A stretch of 41,588 nt of DNA, from contig JAOACB010000020.1 in assembly GCA_026418055.1 (NCBI GenBank), positions 1 through 41,588 of the forward strand, read 5' to 3'. This document shows positions 1-4,965 of this stretch, piece by piece (the stretch's first letter is position 1; every line of letters begins with the position of its first letter). This DNA is from Fimbriimonadales bacterium. Its GTDB lineage: Bacteria > Armatimonadota > Fimbriimonadia > Fimbriimonadales > Fimbriimonadaceae. Under the pieces are notes generated by a model, which saw only the letters and a program-made list of their open reading frames with translations, searched no databases and had not been told where the DNA came from. The position numbers and the translations under genes were made by a program.

Positions 1-77
1 AGGAGGGGGAGGAGTGGCACGACGCGGCGGTGAATCTGCGGGTCGGGCTGCGGGTGTACCGGGCGCGGGGCCGCTTC
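1..77. repeat. Terminal direct repeat, left copy
   Basis: These 77 bases are identical to 41512-41588. An overlap of this length at both contig ends is what a k-mer assembler leaves when a circular or circularly permuted genome closes, so I read the true genome as 41,511 bp. The repeat lies inside a coding sequence that stays in frame across the join, which supports an assembly overlap rather than a genuine phage terminal repeat. Confidence 0.93.
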
Positions 78-125
78 GGGGGCGGGGGTGGCTGGAGCTG
101 TGCGGACCGGCTGGGCATCCCCTGA
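1..125 (+). CDS. Lytic transglycosylase-like protein, C-terminal end (continues from 41088)
   Basis: This is the 3' end of the gene that starts at 41088. After removing the 77-bp overlap the reading frame is continuous and stops at TGA 123-125, giving 182 residues in total. The codons here add a short Gly-rich tail ending in ADRLGIP after the catalytic-like domain. The domain evidence is given under the 41088 entry. The stop lies 11 bases before the ATG of the RusA-like gene, so the two are probably translated from one message. Confidence 0.8.
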   Translation, partial: EGEEWHDAAVNLRVGLRVYRARGRFGGGGGWSCADRLGIP

Positions 126-136
126 GGCTGGAGCTG

Positions 137-529
137 ATGGTTCCGCTGCCGCCGGTTGAGGCCTCGCCGAACGGGAGGCTCGACCGGCGCCGGCGGATAG
201 GAGGTTTGGCGGCGTACCGGGACGAGGTGGCGCTGCTGGCGCGTGAAGCGGCGCGGCGGGAGGGGTGGAGCTGGCGGGGGCCCGTGCGGCTATCGATGGT
301 GTGGGGCATTCGTGGCGGTCGGGCGCACGATGGGCGGTACCGTCCGGCGGATGTCGACAATGCGGTCGCGGCGGCGAAGCCGCTCATCGATGGGTTGCGG
401 TTGGCGGGGGTGATTGCGGATGACCGGTGGGAGCTGCTCGAGCTGGGCCAGGTGCGGGCGGAGCGTGGAGGCGGGCCATGGGTGCGGGTGGTGCTGGAGG
501 TGGCCGGGCATGAGGAAGCCCCCGGCTGA
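137..529 (+). CDS. rusA: RusA-like Holliday junction resolvase
   Basis: The 130-residue product matches the RusA family of small Mg-dependent endonucleases that cut Holliday junctions during phage recombination and replication. Visible motifs are PADVDN at about residues 70-75, a lysine at 81, LIDGL around 83-87 and GVIADD at 91-96; these acidic residues and the lysine correspond to the RusA active site. I chose ATG 137 because the AGG-CTGGAG stretch just before it can serve as ribosome binding site and because RusA proteins are about 120 residues; the frame itself is open from position 14. It is the last gene of the rightward early operon that began near 34604 and follows the transglycosylase gene with an 11-base gap. 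Its stop codon sits in the loop of the hairpin at 515-540. Confidence 0.88.
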   Translation: MVPLPPVEASPNGRLDRRRRIGGLAAYRDEVALLAREAARREGWSWRGPVRLSMVWGIRGGRAHDGRYRPADVDNAVAAAKPLIDGLRLAGVIADDRWELLELGQVRAERGGGPWVRVVLEVAGHEEAPG

Positions 530-540
530 GCGGGGGCTTC
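515..540. terminator. GC-rich hairpin between convergent rusA and tRNA-Arg
   Basis: A perfect 10-bp stem (GAAGCCCCCG with CGGGGGCTTC) encloses a six-base loop that holds the rusA stop codon. It lies between the end of the rightward early operon and the 3' end of the leftward tRNA, where a bidirectional terminator is expected. No U-tract follows on either strand, so the assignment rests on the stem and position. The stem ends resemble the hairpin at 32843-32876. Confidence 0.6.
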
Positions 541-557
541 GGTGCGGCGGCTGGTGG

Positions 558-630
558 AGCCCCCGGCAGGGTTCGAACCTGCGGCCGTGCGCTTAGGACG
601 CGCCTGCTCTGTCCGCTGAGCTACGGGGGC
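558..630 (-). tRNA. tRNA-Arg (anticodon CCU)
   Basis: The minus strand folds as a full cloverleaf of 73 nt. The acceptor GCCCCCG pairs with CGGGGGC, the D stem GCUC pairs with GAGC, the T stem GCAGG pairs with CCUGC around loop UUCGAAC, and the discriminator is U. The anticodon loop GUCCUAA places CCU at 597-595, reading AGG. One pair at the top of the anticodon stem (27-43) is a G/A mismatch. CCA is not encoded. It is transcribed leftward, directly after the small helix-turn-helix gene, and runs into the hairpin at 515-540. A phage tRNA for AGG would supplement a codon that is rare in many high-GC hosts; that role is inference. Confidence 0.93.
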
Positions 631-836
631 GGAGGCTGTCGGCGAGGCCGGCCCGGGCGGCCGCGTGGACGGGTGCGGACGGCCTCAATGTCGGCCATGG
701 AGTAGATGCGGCCGCGCGGCTGGATGGGGCGGCCGAGGCCGAGGGTGCGGGCGATGCGCTCAAACCGCTGGCGGCTGAGCCCGAGGAGCTCAGCCGCGGC
801 GGTTGCGGAGTACAGGGGTTCGTCAGCTGGCGTCAT
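621..836 (-). CDS. Small excisionase/MerR-type helix-turn-helix protein
   Basis: The 71-residue product has a DNA-binding pattern: YSATAAAELLGLSRQRFERI followed by a basic wing ending in RIYSMADIEAV. This is the layout of MerR-like or excisionase-like HTH_17 proteins. The C-terminus is rich in Arg and Pro (RPGRPRRQPPPP). I chose ATG at 836 because it overlaps the upstream gene by 14 bases, and the extension upstream is low-complexity. The gene could be a regulator of the leftward operon or an excisionase; it is far from the integrase, so I do not prefer the latter. Its TAG stop is formed by positions 8-10 of the tRNA-Arg gene, so coding sequence and tRNA share ten bases. Confidence 0.72.
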   Translation of the reverse strand: MTPADEPLYSATAAAELLGLSRQRFERIARTLGLGRPIQPRGRIYSMADIEAVRTRPRGRPGRPRRQPPPP

Positions 837-1257
837 CGGCGGGGCGCACGTCGAGGCCGGCGGCCGCGGGGGTGACGAGGCAGCGGTAGGTTGTGCCCGG
901 GATGGTGCCGACCCAGCCGGTGGCGCTGGGATGGATGTCGTCGAGCCACGGCCAGCGGACCGGCGACTCGGGGTTGCTGGGCCCGCCGAAGAGCTCGACC
1001 GCGATAGCATCGGTGACCTCCGTGCTCCATCCCTGCGCGACCTGCCCGGCGGCGTAGAGGGCGGCCGAGCCGCCGTCGATGGCCGCTTCGACGGCGGCGG
1101 CGATGTCGGAGCACTGCCAGGCGCGGCCGAGGGCCTCGGCGAGCGCCTCGATGCAGGCCTCAGGGATGAGGGCGTCGACGGTGAGGTTCGACGCCCGGGC
1201 GAGCAGCTCGTCCCGGATGGCGGCGACGACGTCGGCGGAGGTCTGGTAGGTGGTCAT
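823..1257 (-). CDS. Conserved-looking protein of unknown function (144 aa)
   Basis: I do not recognise the family. The 144-residue product is helical and acidic in its first 90 residues, then has GWVGTIPGTTYRCLV near residue 118. The same W-x-GTIPG core occurs in the 271-residue protein encoded at 2196-3011, so the two may be paralogues. Translation starts at ATG 1257 within the 39-bp leader also present before the 257-residue gene at 1340-2113; the AAAGGA in that leader is a good ribosome binding site. Its 3' end overlaps the HTH gene at 621-836. No signal peptide or membrane segment is visible. It is probably an early or lysogeny-expressed accessory protein, judged only by orientation. Confidence 0.7.
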   Translation of the reverse strand: MTTYQTSADVVAAIRDELLARASNLTVDALIPEACIEALAEALGRAWQCSDIAAAVEAAIDGGSAALYAAGQVAQGWSTEVTDAIAVELFGGPSNPESPVRWPWLDDIHPSATGWVGTIPGTTYRCLVTPAAAGLDVRPADDAS

Positions 1258-1290
1258 GGGTTGGGTCCTTTCTGGCCTGCCATCGTCAGG
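1252..1290 (-). repeat. Duplicated 39-bp leader, copy 1, with nine-codon ORF
   Basis: This segment is identical to 2108-2146 except at 1285. Read on the minus strand it contains a complete mini-ORF (1283 to 1254) encoding MAGQKGPNP whose TGA overlaps the ATG of the downstream gene as ATGA. The AAAGGA inside the mini-ORF is also the ribosome binding site of the following gene. The repeat may be a shared translational control leader or a protein-binding site; the sequence cannot decide which. Confidence 0.85.
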
Positions 1291-1312
1291 GCGGGGAGGC
1301 CATCTCCCGCCG

Positions 1313-1332
1313 ACCCCCGGGATGCCGGGGGT
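1313..1332 (-). terminator. Hairpin downstream of DUF3560-like gene
   Basis: ACCCCCGG and CCGGGGGT form a perfect 8-bp stem with a four-base loop, 8 bases past the stop of the 257-residue gene. On the minus strand it is preceded by CCGAAA, as is the hairpin at 2168-2190. No U-run follows. It may terminate or attenuate leftward transcription before the next leader copy. Confidence 0.5.
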
Positions 1333-1339
1333 TTCGGCT

Positions 1340-2113
1340 TCAGGCGGTAGGTTCCGTGATGCCGTACGCCTCAGCGACAGCGGCGGGGAGGGTGCCCGGG
1401 CTGCCCCACCAGCTGCGCTGGTACCACATCCAGCGAGCGGCCTTCAGCGCATCGATGACGTCACGGCGCGGCTTCTCGGTGAAGGTGAGGCGGAGGCGGC
1501 CGTTGTCGGTGCGGGTGATGGTGCAGCCGGAGGCGCTGCTGCTGGCGGCGGCTGCCTGCTGCTGGTAGGCAGCCACCTCCTGAATGCGCTTCTTGAGGCG
1601 CTGGATCTGCGACGAGAGGTTGGAGAACACGTAGGACGGGAACTCCCCGTTGGACTGCCCGTAGCGGATAGTCATCCTCAGGTCCTCTACGTCCTCTGGC
1701 GTGAGCCCGTCGGTGTCCGGGCGGCCGGTGCGGCGGAACCGGGCGTTGTACGCCTTGAGCCGTTCCCGGCGCGCCTCGGCTTCAGCGAGGCGGGCCTGCA
1801 GTTTCTCGAGCGCGTCGTCGTCGTCCGTGTAGGCGGAGCGCTCGGCCTGCTCAATGATGGTAACGGCCGCGGCTTCCTGCTTGGCGGCGCGTTCGTTGAG
1901 GTGGAGCCACGCGAACATGTGCTCGTCGCGCCGTTCGTAGGCGCGGCGCATGCGGCGCTCGCTGTGGTGGCCAACAAGGATCGGCTGGCCGAACGGGATG
2001 GCGTCGTTGATTTCGCGGGCGGCTTCGCGGTGCTGGTGGGCGCGCTCAGCGTTGGCGTCGGCCCAGCGCTGCAGCTGCTCAGCGCGGCGGAGGCGAGATT
2101 CGCGGTAGGTCAT
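1340..2113 (-). CDS. DUF3560 domain protein (257 aa)
   Basis: The first 100 residues match the DUF3560 pattern: a helical AEQLQRWADANAERA segment, then PFGQPILVGHHSE and an Arg/Glu-rich helix. DUF3560 proteins occur in plasmids, conjugative elements and phages; their biochemical role is not established. The middle is a coiled coil (ALEKLQARLAEAEARRERLK), followed by a segment typical of such proteins and a C-terminal part with TFTEKPRRDVIDALKAARW, which may bind nucleic acid or protein. I set the start at ATG 2113 because it lies in the duplicated leader with AAAGGA upstream; the frame runs on upstream only as Pro/Ser-rich out-of-gene sequence. It is the second gene of the leftward accessory operon, between two hairpins. 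Confidence 0.8.
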   Translation of the reverse strand: MTYRESRLRRAEQLQRWADANAERAHQHREAAREINDAIPFGQPILVGHHSERRMRRAYERRDEHMFAWLHLNERAAKQEAAAVTIIEQAERSAYTDDDDALEKLQARLAEAEARRERLKAYNARFRRTGRPDTDGLTPEDVEDLRMTIRYGQSNGEFPSYVFSNLSSQIQRLKKRIQEVAAYQQQAAAASSSASGCTITRTDNGRLRLTFTEKPRRDVIDALKAARWMWYQRSWWGSPGTLPAAVAEAYGITEPTA

Positions 2114-2146
2114 GGGTTGGGTCCTTTCTGGCCTGCCATCATCAGG
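2108..2146 (-). repeat. Duplicated 39-bp leader, copy 2, with nine-codon ORF
   Basis: This copy precedes the DUF3560-like gene. It encodes the same nonapeptide MAGQKGPNP (2139 to 2110), overlapping the gene start as ATGA, and the same AAAGGA site. In this copy an extra ATG lies directly upstream (MM at the N-terminus). The only difference from copy 1 is at 2141. Confidence 0.85.
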
Positions 2147-2167
2147 TACCGGAGGCCACCCGGCACG

Positions 2168-2190
2168 ACGCGCCGCGAGGGGCGGCGCGT
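2168..2190 (-). terminator. Hairpin downstream of the 271-residue gene
   Basis: ACGCGCCGC and GCGGCGCGT form a perfect 9-bp stem around a five-base loop, starting 5 bases after the stop codon at 2196. It lies between that gene and leader copy 2, mirroring the hairpin/leader arrangement at 1313-1332 and 1252-1290. No U-tract is present. Confidence 0.5.
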
Positions 2191-2195
2191 TTCGG

Positions 2196-3011
2196 CTAGC
2201 TGAGGACTTCGTAGTAGTCGGGGAGGAGTTCGACGAGGGGGACGAGGGCATCGGCGAGGGCGTACGCGGCGCCGGTTGGGATGTAGTCCTCGCCGAGGCC
2301 GGCGGCGTAGCCGGCGAAGGCCCAATCGTCGGGCTGGCCGGGGGTGGCGACGCGCTGGATGGCGACGCTGAGGGCGGCGATGGTGTCGGGGACATCGAGG
2401 GGGACGTTGGGGTCAGCGATGGCGTCGGCCATTGCGGCAGTGCAGCGCTCGATGCTGGAGGTGCGCAGGGAATCCTCGGCGGTGAGCTGGGCGAGTTCGT
2501 CGGCGATGACGGCGCGGGCTTCGGCGGCGATGGCTTCGTCGAGCAGGCGGGCCTCGATGGTGACGTGGCAGCGGGCGCCGCTCGTGATGGTGCAGCGGAC
2601 GCGGCCGATGCCGGGGATGGTGCCGGTCCAGCTAGAGCCGAAGGGGAGGTGAGGGTAAGCGGGGTCGAGGGATTCGGCGACGTTGGCGATGACCCAGTGG
2701 CTGAGGGTCAGGCCGTGGTGGTAGTCGTCGCCGCCGAGGGCCTCGATGGCGGCGGGGTGGGAGGCGAGGGCGACGCCGGCGGAGCGGAGGGTGCGGAAGG
2801 TGTCGTAGATGATGACGGCGCGGTCAGCGGCGAGAGCGGCGGGGGTGTCGAGGGTGAAGTCGGCGCCCCAGTGGGCGGCAGCGACGGCGTCGGCGATGGC
2901 GGCGCGGGTGACGGCGGGCAGAGGGAGCAGGGAGACGTCGGCCCGGGTGTCGAGGCGAGCGGTGAGGAAGGCGCGGAGCTCGTCGATGGTGGCGAAGGCG
3001 GTGGTGGTCAT
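2196..3011 (-). CDS. Protein of unknown function with GTIPG motif (271 aa)
   Basis: I do not recognise this family. The 271-residue product is Ala-rich and mostly helical, with a central SSWTGTIPGIGRVRCTI segment whose core is shared with the 144-residue protein at 823-1257. No signal peptide, transmembrane segment or enzymatic motif is apparent. ATG 3011 is supported by an AGGAG site 8 bases upstream; an upstream extension of the frame is not supported. It is the first gene of the leftward operon and is divergent from the initiator gene at 3246, so the 234-bp gap between them should hold its promoter. Confidence 0.7.
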   Translation of the reverse strand: MTTTAFATIDELRAFLTARLDTRADVSLLPLPAVTRAAIADAVAAAHWGADFTLDTPAALAADRAVIIYDTFRTLRSAGVALASHPAAIEALGGDDYHHGLTLSHWVIANVAESLDPAYPHLPFGSSWTGTIPGIGRVRCTITSGARCHVTIEARLLDEAIAAEARAVIADELAQLTAEDSLRTSSIERCTAAMADAIADPNVPLDVPDTIAALSVAIQRVATPGQPDDWAFAGYAAGLGEDYIPTGAAYALADALVPLVELLPDYYEVLS

Positions 3012-3245
3012 GGGTGCTACTCCTGCGGTGGCTCCCGGGGGAACCGGGGCACGGCCATCATGGCAGGTATCGGGTGCGTCGTGCAACCGGTTTAGGCCGC
3101 CCCAGAAGGTCCGAAGTGTAAAATCTCTGTAAAACGGTGGATCCGAAGCGGAGTCTGGATAGGATGGGGTGGCGCCGGGTGCCGCGGGGTCGTGTTCTCC
3201 CCCTCGAGCCCCGCGGGCCCGGCAGCTCATCGAGGGGGAGACTCG
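3012..3245. promoter_or_regulatory. Divergent control region with TGTAAAA direct repeats
   Basis: This 234-bp gap separates the leftward accessory operon from the rightward initiator/packaging genes. Two TGTAAAA heptamers lie at 3117-3123 and 3128-3134, one helical turn apart, in a patch that is AT-rich for this genome. On the plus strand TAGGAT at about 3154-3159 fits a TANNNT -10 box but I see no convincing -35. A GGGGGAG ribosome binding site at about 3235-3241 serves ATG 3246. No gene is visible in the gap. Confidence 0.5.
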
Positions 3246-4121
3246 ATGTCTGAGCATGGGAGCAGTGGGCGCCGGCCACGCCAGGCGGAGCGCGGCGAGC
3301 GCTGGGGGCGCATCCCCGCGGGGGTGCTGGCATTACTGAGGGAGGGGCGGCTTCGCCACGTCGACGTCGCCGTCCTCGCTGCCGTCGGCGTCCTCGCCGG
3401 GGGACGCGACAGCTGGAGCGGCAGCATCGCAGAGCTCGCCCGCTCCGTCGGCGTCGACCGTCACACCGCAGCCGGCGCCCTCGACCGCCTCACAGCTACC
3501 GGCGCCCTCACCTCCACCCGCACCGGCCGCTACCTCGTCACCATCACCACCCGCGAGGGTAACGCGGTTACCGTCGACGGTAACGAAATCACCCTCGAGG
3601 GTAACGCCGTTACCGTCGATGGTAACGAAATCACCCTCGAGCCTGAAACGCCAACCTCATCCAAAGCCAAAAAAACCTCGAGGGTAATTTCGTTACCCTC
3701 GTTGGTAACGAAATCACCCTCCGACGGTAACGAAATCACCCTCGCGACGCCCATATATAGAGAGAGAAGAGATATAGAAGATCTAAGGGGCGAAGCGCTT
3801 CTTGATGGCCAGCCCCAAGCTCCTTCTTTCCCTCTGTCGGGGGACACCCCCGACACCCCCGTATCCCTCGATGACCTCCCGCCTCTCTCTCAGGTCGATA
3901 CCATCCCGTGGGCCATCCTCCGAGAAGGCCTCGTCCCAGACGACTGGCTCCGCGATCCCACTATCCGCCGAACCCTCGACGTCCTCCTTGACCAACGCGT
4001 CGCCGCTGACCCCTCCCACCCATGGCATGGCTGCGCACTCCACCGCTCGCCACATACCCTCGGCGGCTGGCGCATCATCCCCGACCCATCCCTCCAGCCC
4101 CGCGATATCATCCCCTCATGA
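3246..4121 (+). CDS. Lambda-O-like replication initiator (291 aa)
   Basis: The N-terminal 20-105 residues read as a winged helix-turn-helix of the phage O/replisome-organiser type: RHVDVAVLAAVGVLA, SIAELARSVGVDRHTAAGAL, then DRLTATGAL and a beta wing. The middle (about 105-165) consists of reiterated GNAVTVDGNEITLE units, the protein reading of DNA iterons at 3557-3731. The C-terminal part (IPWAILREGLVPDDWL) has no recognised domain and may contact the helicase or loader. Lambda O has the same plan: N-terminal DNA-binding domain, iterons within the gene, AT-rich segment just after them. ATG 3246 follows a GGGGGAG site; a GTG at 3192 in frame lacks one. The stop overlaps the start of terS as ATGA. 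The helicase-type partner could be the ATPase at 39644-41074. The assignment rests on architecture rather than on a full-length family match. Confidence 0.75.
   Translation: MSEHGSSGRRPRQAERGERWGRIPAGVLALLREGRLRHVDVAVLAAVGVLAGGRDSWSGSIAELARSVGVDRHTAAGALDRLTATGALTSTRTGRYLVTITTREGNAVTVDGNEITLEGNAVTVDGNEITLEPETPTSSKAKKTSRVISLPSLVTKSPSDGNEITLATPIYRERRDIEDLRGEALLDGQPQAPSFPLSGDTPDTPVSLDDLPPLSQVDTIPWAILREGLVPDDWLRDPTIRRTLDVLLDQRVAADPSHPWHGCALHRSPHTLGGWRIIPDPSLQPRDIIPS
3557..3778. other. Probable replication origin: iteron cluster plus AT-rich stretch
   Basis: Inside the initiator gene the hexamer GGTAAC appears at 3558, 3579, 3600, 3621, 3704 and 3726, its inverse GTTACC at 3567, 3609 and 3692, and a variant GGTAAT at 3683. 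Several are embedded in a longer unit, GGTAACGAAATCACCCTC, present at 3579, 3621, 3704 and 3726. The cluster is followed at about 3750-3780 by a run containing ATATATAGAGAGAG and ATATAGAAG, the most AT-rich stretch nearby and a candidate unwinding element. Iterons followed by an AT-rich region within an initiator gene is the organisation of lambdoid origins. Confidence 0.75.
3679..3701. repeat. Perfect inverted repeat within the iteron cluster
   Basis: CGAGGGTAA and TTACCCTCG are perfect 9-base arms around TTTCG. The arms contain the GGTAA half of the iteron in opposite orientations, so a dimeric initiator could bind here, or the DNA could extrude a cruciform. Confidence 0.7.
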
Positions 4122-4738
4122 GCACCCCAGACCACGACCTCATCCCTCCACCCCCAGACCCGCGCCTCCGAGGCACCCGCAGAGGACCTAAACCCCTCGG
4201 ACCACTCGACCCCTCAGGCTCCCCGCCACCGCTCGATATGGCCCAACTCTCCGCTCTCCGCGATGCCATCGTCCACCAGCGCGGCGGCGATGATATCGTC
4301 CCCTCCCTCGAGGCGATGGCAGGTCTCATCGAGCCGTGGGGTGGACGTGCGCGGCGGGTGCTGGCGGCGCTGCTGCGCGGCCACTCGCGGCGCCAGGCGG
4401 CGCTAGCGGCCGGCGTCGACAACGACACGCTGCGGGCGTGGGCCGTTCGCGTTCCGGCGTGGGGCGAGGCGATGCGGCAGGCGGAGGAGTGGGGCTTCGG
4501 GGCGGTCATCGAGGGCGAGCTGTACCGGCGGGCGCTGGCGGGGCAGGAGGACCGGGGCTCGATGCGGGCGCTCGAGCTCATCGTTCGGGCGCGGGACCCG
4601 CAATATCGGGAGAAGGCGGCGCTTCAGATCGAGCTGGTGAGCCGGGCGCACGAGGCGGCGGGCCGCGCGTTCGGCTGGGATGGGGCCGGCGGGGAGCTGG
4701 GCGCGGGCGACGGTGAGGCTGGAGAGGCGAACCTGTGA
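4118..4738 (+). CDS. terS: Terminase small subunit (206 aa)
   Basis: The protein has a Pro-rich N-terminus, then LLRGHSRRQAALAAGVDNDTL, a helix-turn-helix of the phage terminase small subunit type, followed by WEEWGF/IEGELYRRAL and RALELIVRARDPQYREK, typical of the TerS oligomerisation region. TerS recognises phage DNA and hands it to the large subunit. ATG 4118 overlaps the TGA of the initiator gene (ATGA). The frame extends upstream to 4022 but only over the initiator's 3' end. The position directly before terL supports the call. The Gly/Ala/Glu-rich C-terminus is likely disordered. Confidence 0.82.
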   Translation: MSTPDHDLIPPPPDPRLRGTRRGPKPLGPLDPSGSPPPLDMAQLSALRDAIVHQRGGDDIVPSLEAMAGLIEPWGGRARRVLAALLRGHSRRQAALAAGVDNDTLRAWAVRVPAWGEAMRQAEEWGFGAVIEGELYRRALAGQEDRGSMRALELIVRARDPQYREKAALQIELVSRAHEAAGRAFGWDGAGGELGAGDGEAGEANL

Positions 4739-4965
4739 GCTCTAGGTTCGATACTCCCCGGGGCGCTGGACTGCGGACGGGGGGCGGAGGCCGTCGGCGC
4801 TGGGGGCGGCGCGGCTTCGGCGGCGGTGCGGGCGGCGAGCGCGGCGGCCGGGCGGGCGCCGGGCGCCCCCCTACGCCCCCCCGGGGGGGCGAGCCCCCGC
4901 TGGCGGCGCGTGTGCGCGTGCCGGGGTGGTCTCTCGAAAATCAGGTCCGTGCGGGGGCCTGGTGA
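4735..4965 (+). CDS. Doubtful Gly/Arg-rich ORF between terS and terL
   Basis: The frame begins with GTG overlapping the terS stop (GTGA) and ends in TGATG overlapping the terL start, which is what a coupled gene would look like. The 76-residue product is, however, almost entirely Gly and Arg and resembles no family I know. The DNA is extremely GC-rich and includes a perfect 18-bp palindrome at 4874-4891. I think a non-coding packaging or regulatory spacer is at least as likely. Confidence 0.25.
   Translation: MSSRFDTPRGAGLRTGGGGRRRWGRRGFGGGAGGERGGRAGAGRPPTPPRGGEPPLAARVRVPGWSLENQVRAGAW
4874..4891. repeat. 18-bp C7G7-centred palindrome
   Basis: The sequence is CG, seven C, seven G, CG, a perfect palindrome without a loop. 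It lies in the 226-bp spacer between terS and terL, where cos or pac-associated sites are often found. It may be a terminase recognition element, a block to transcription, or simply a composition extreme. Confidence 0.7.

Noticed and set aside
14..136. N-terminal extension of the RusA-like gene to position 14
   Set aside because: The extension overlaps the transglycosylase C-terminus and is Gly/Arg-rich without RusA similarity; ATG 137 gives the normal family length.
3557..3740. Repeat cluster considered as CRISPR array
   Set aside because: Units are short, partly inverted and lie in an open coding frame without unique spacers; an iteron origin is the better explanation.
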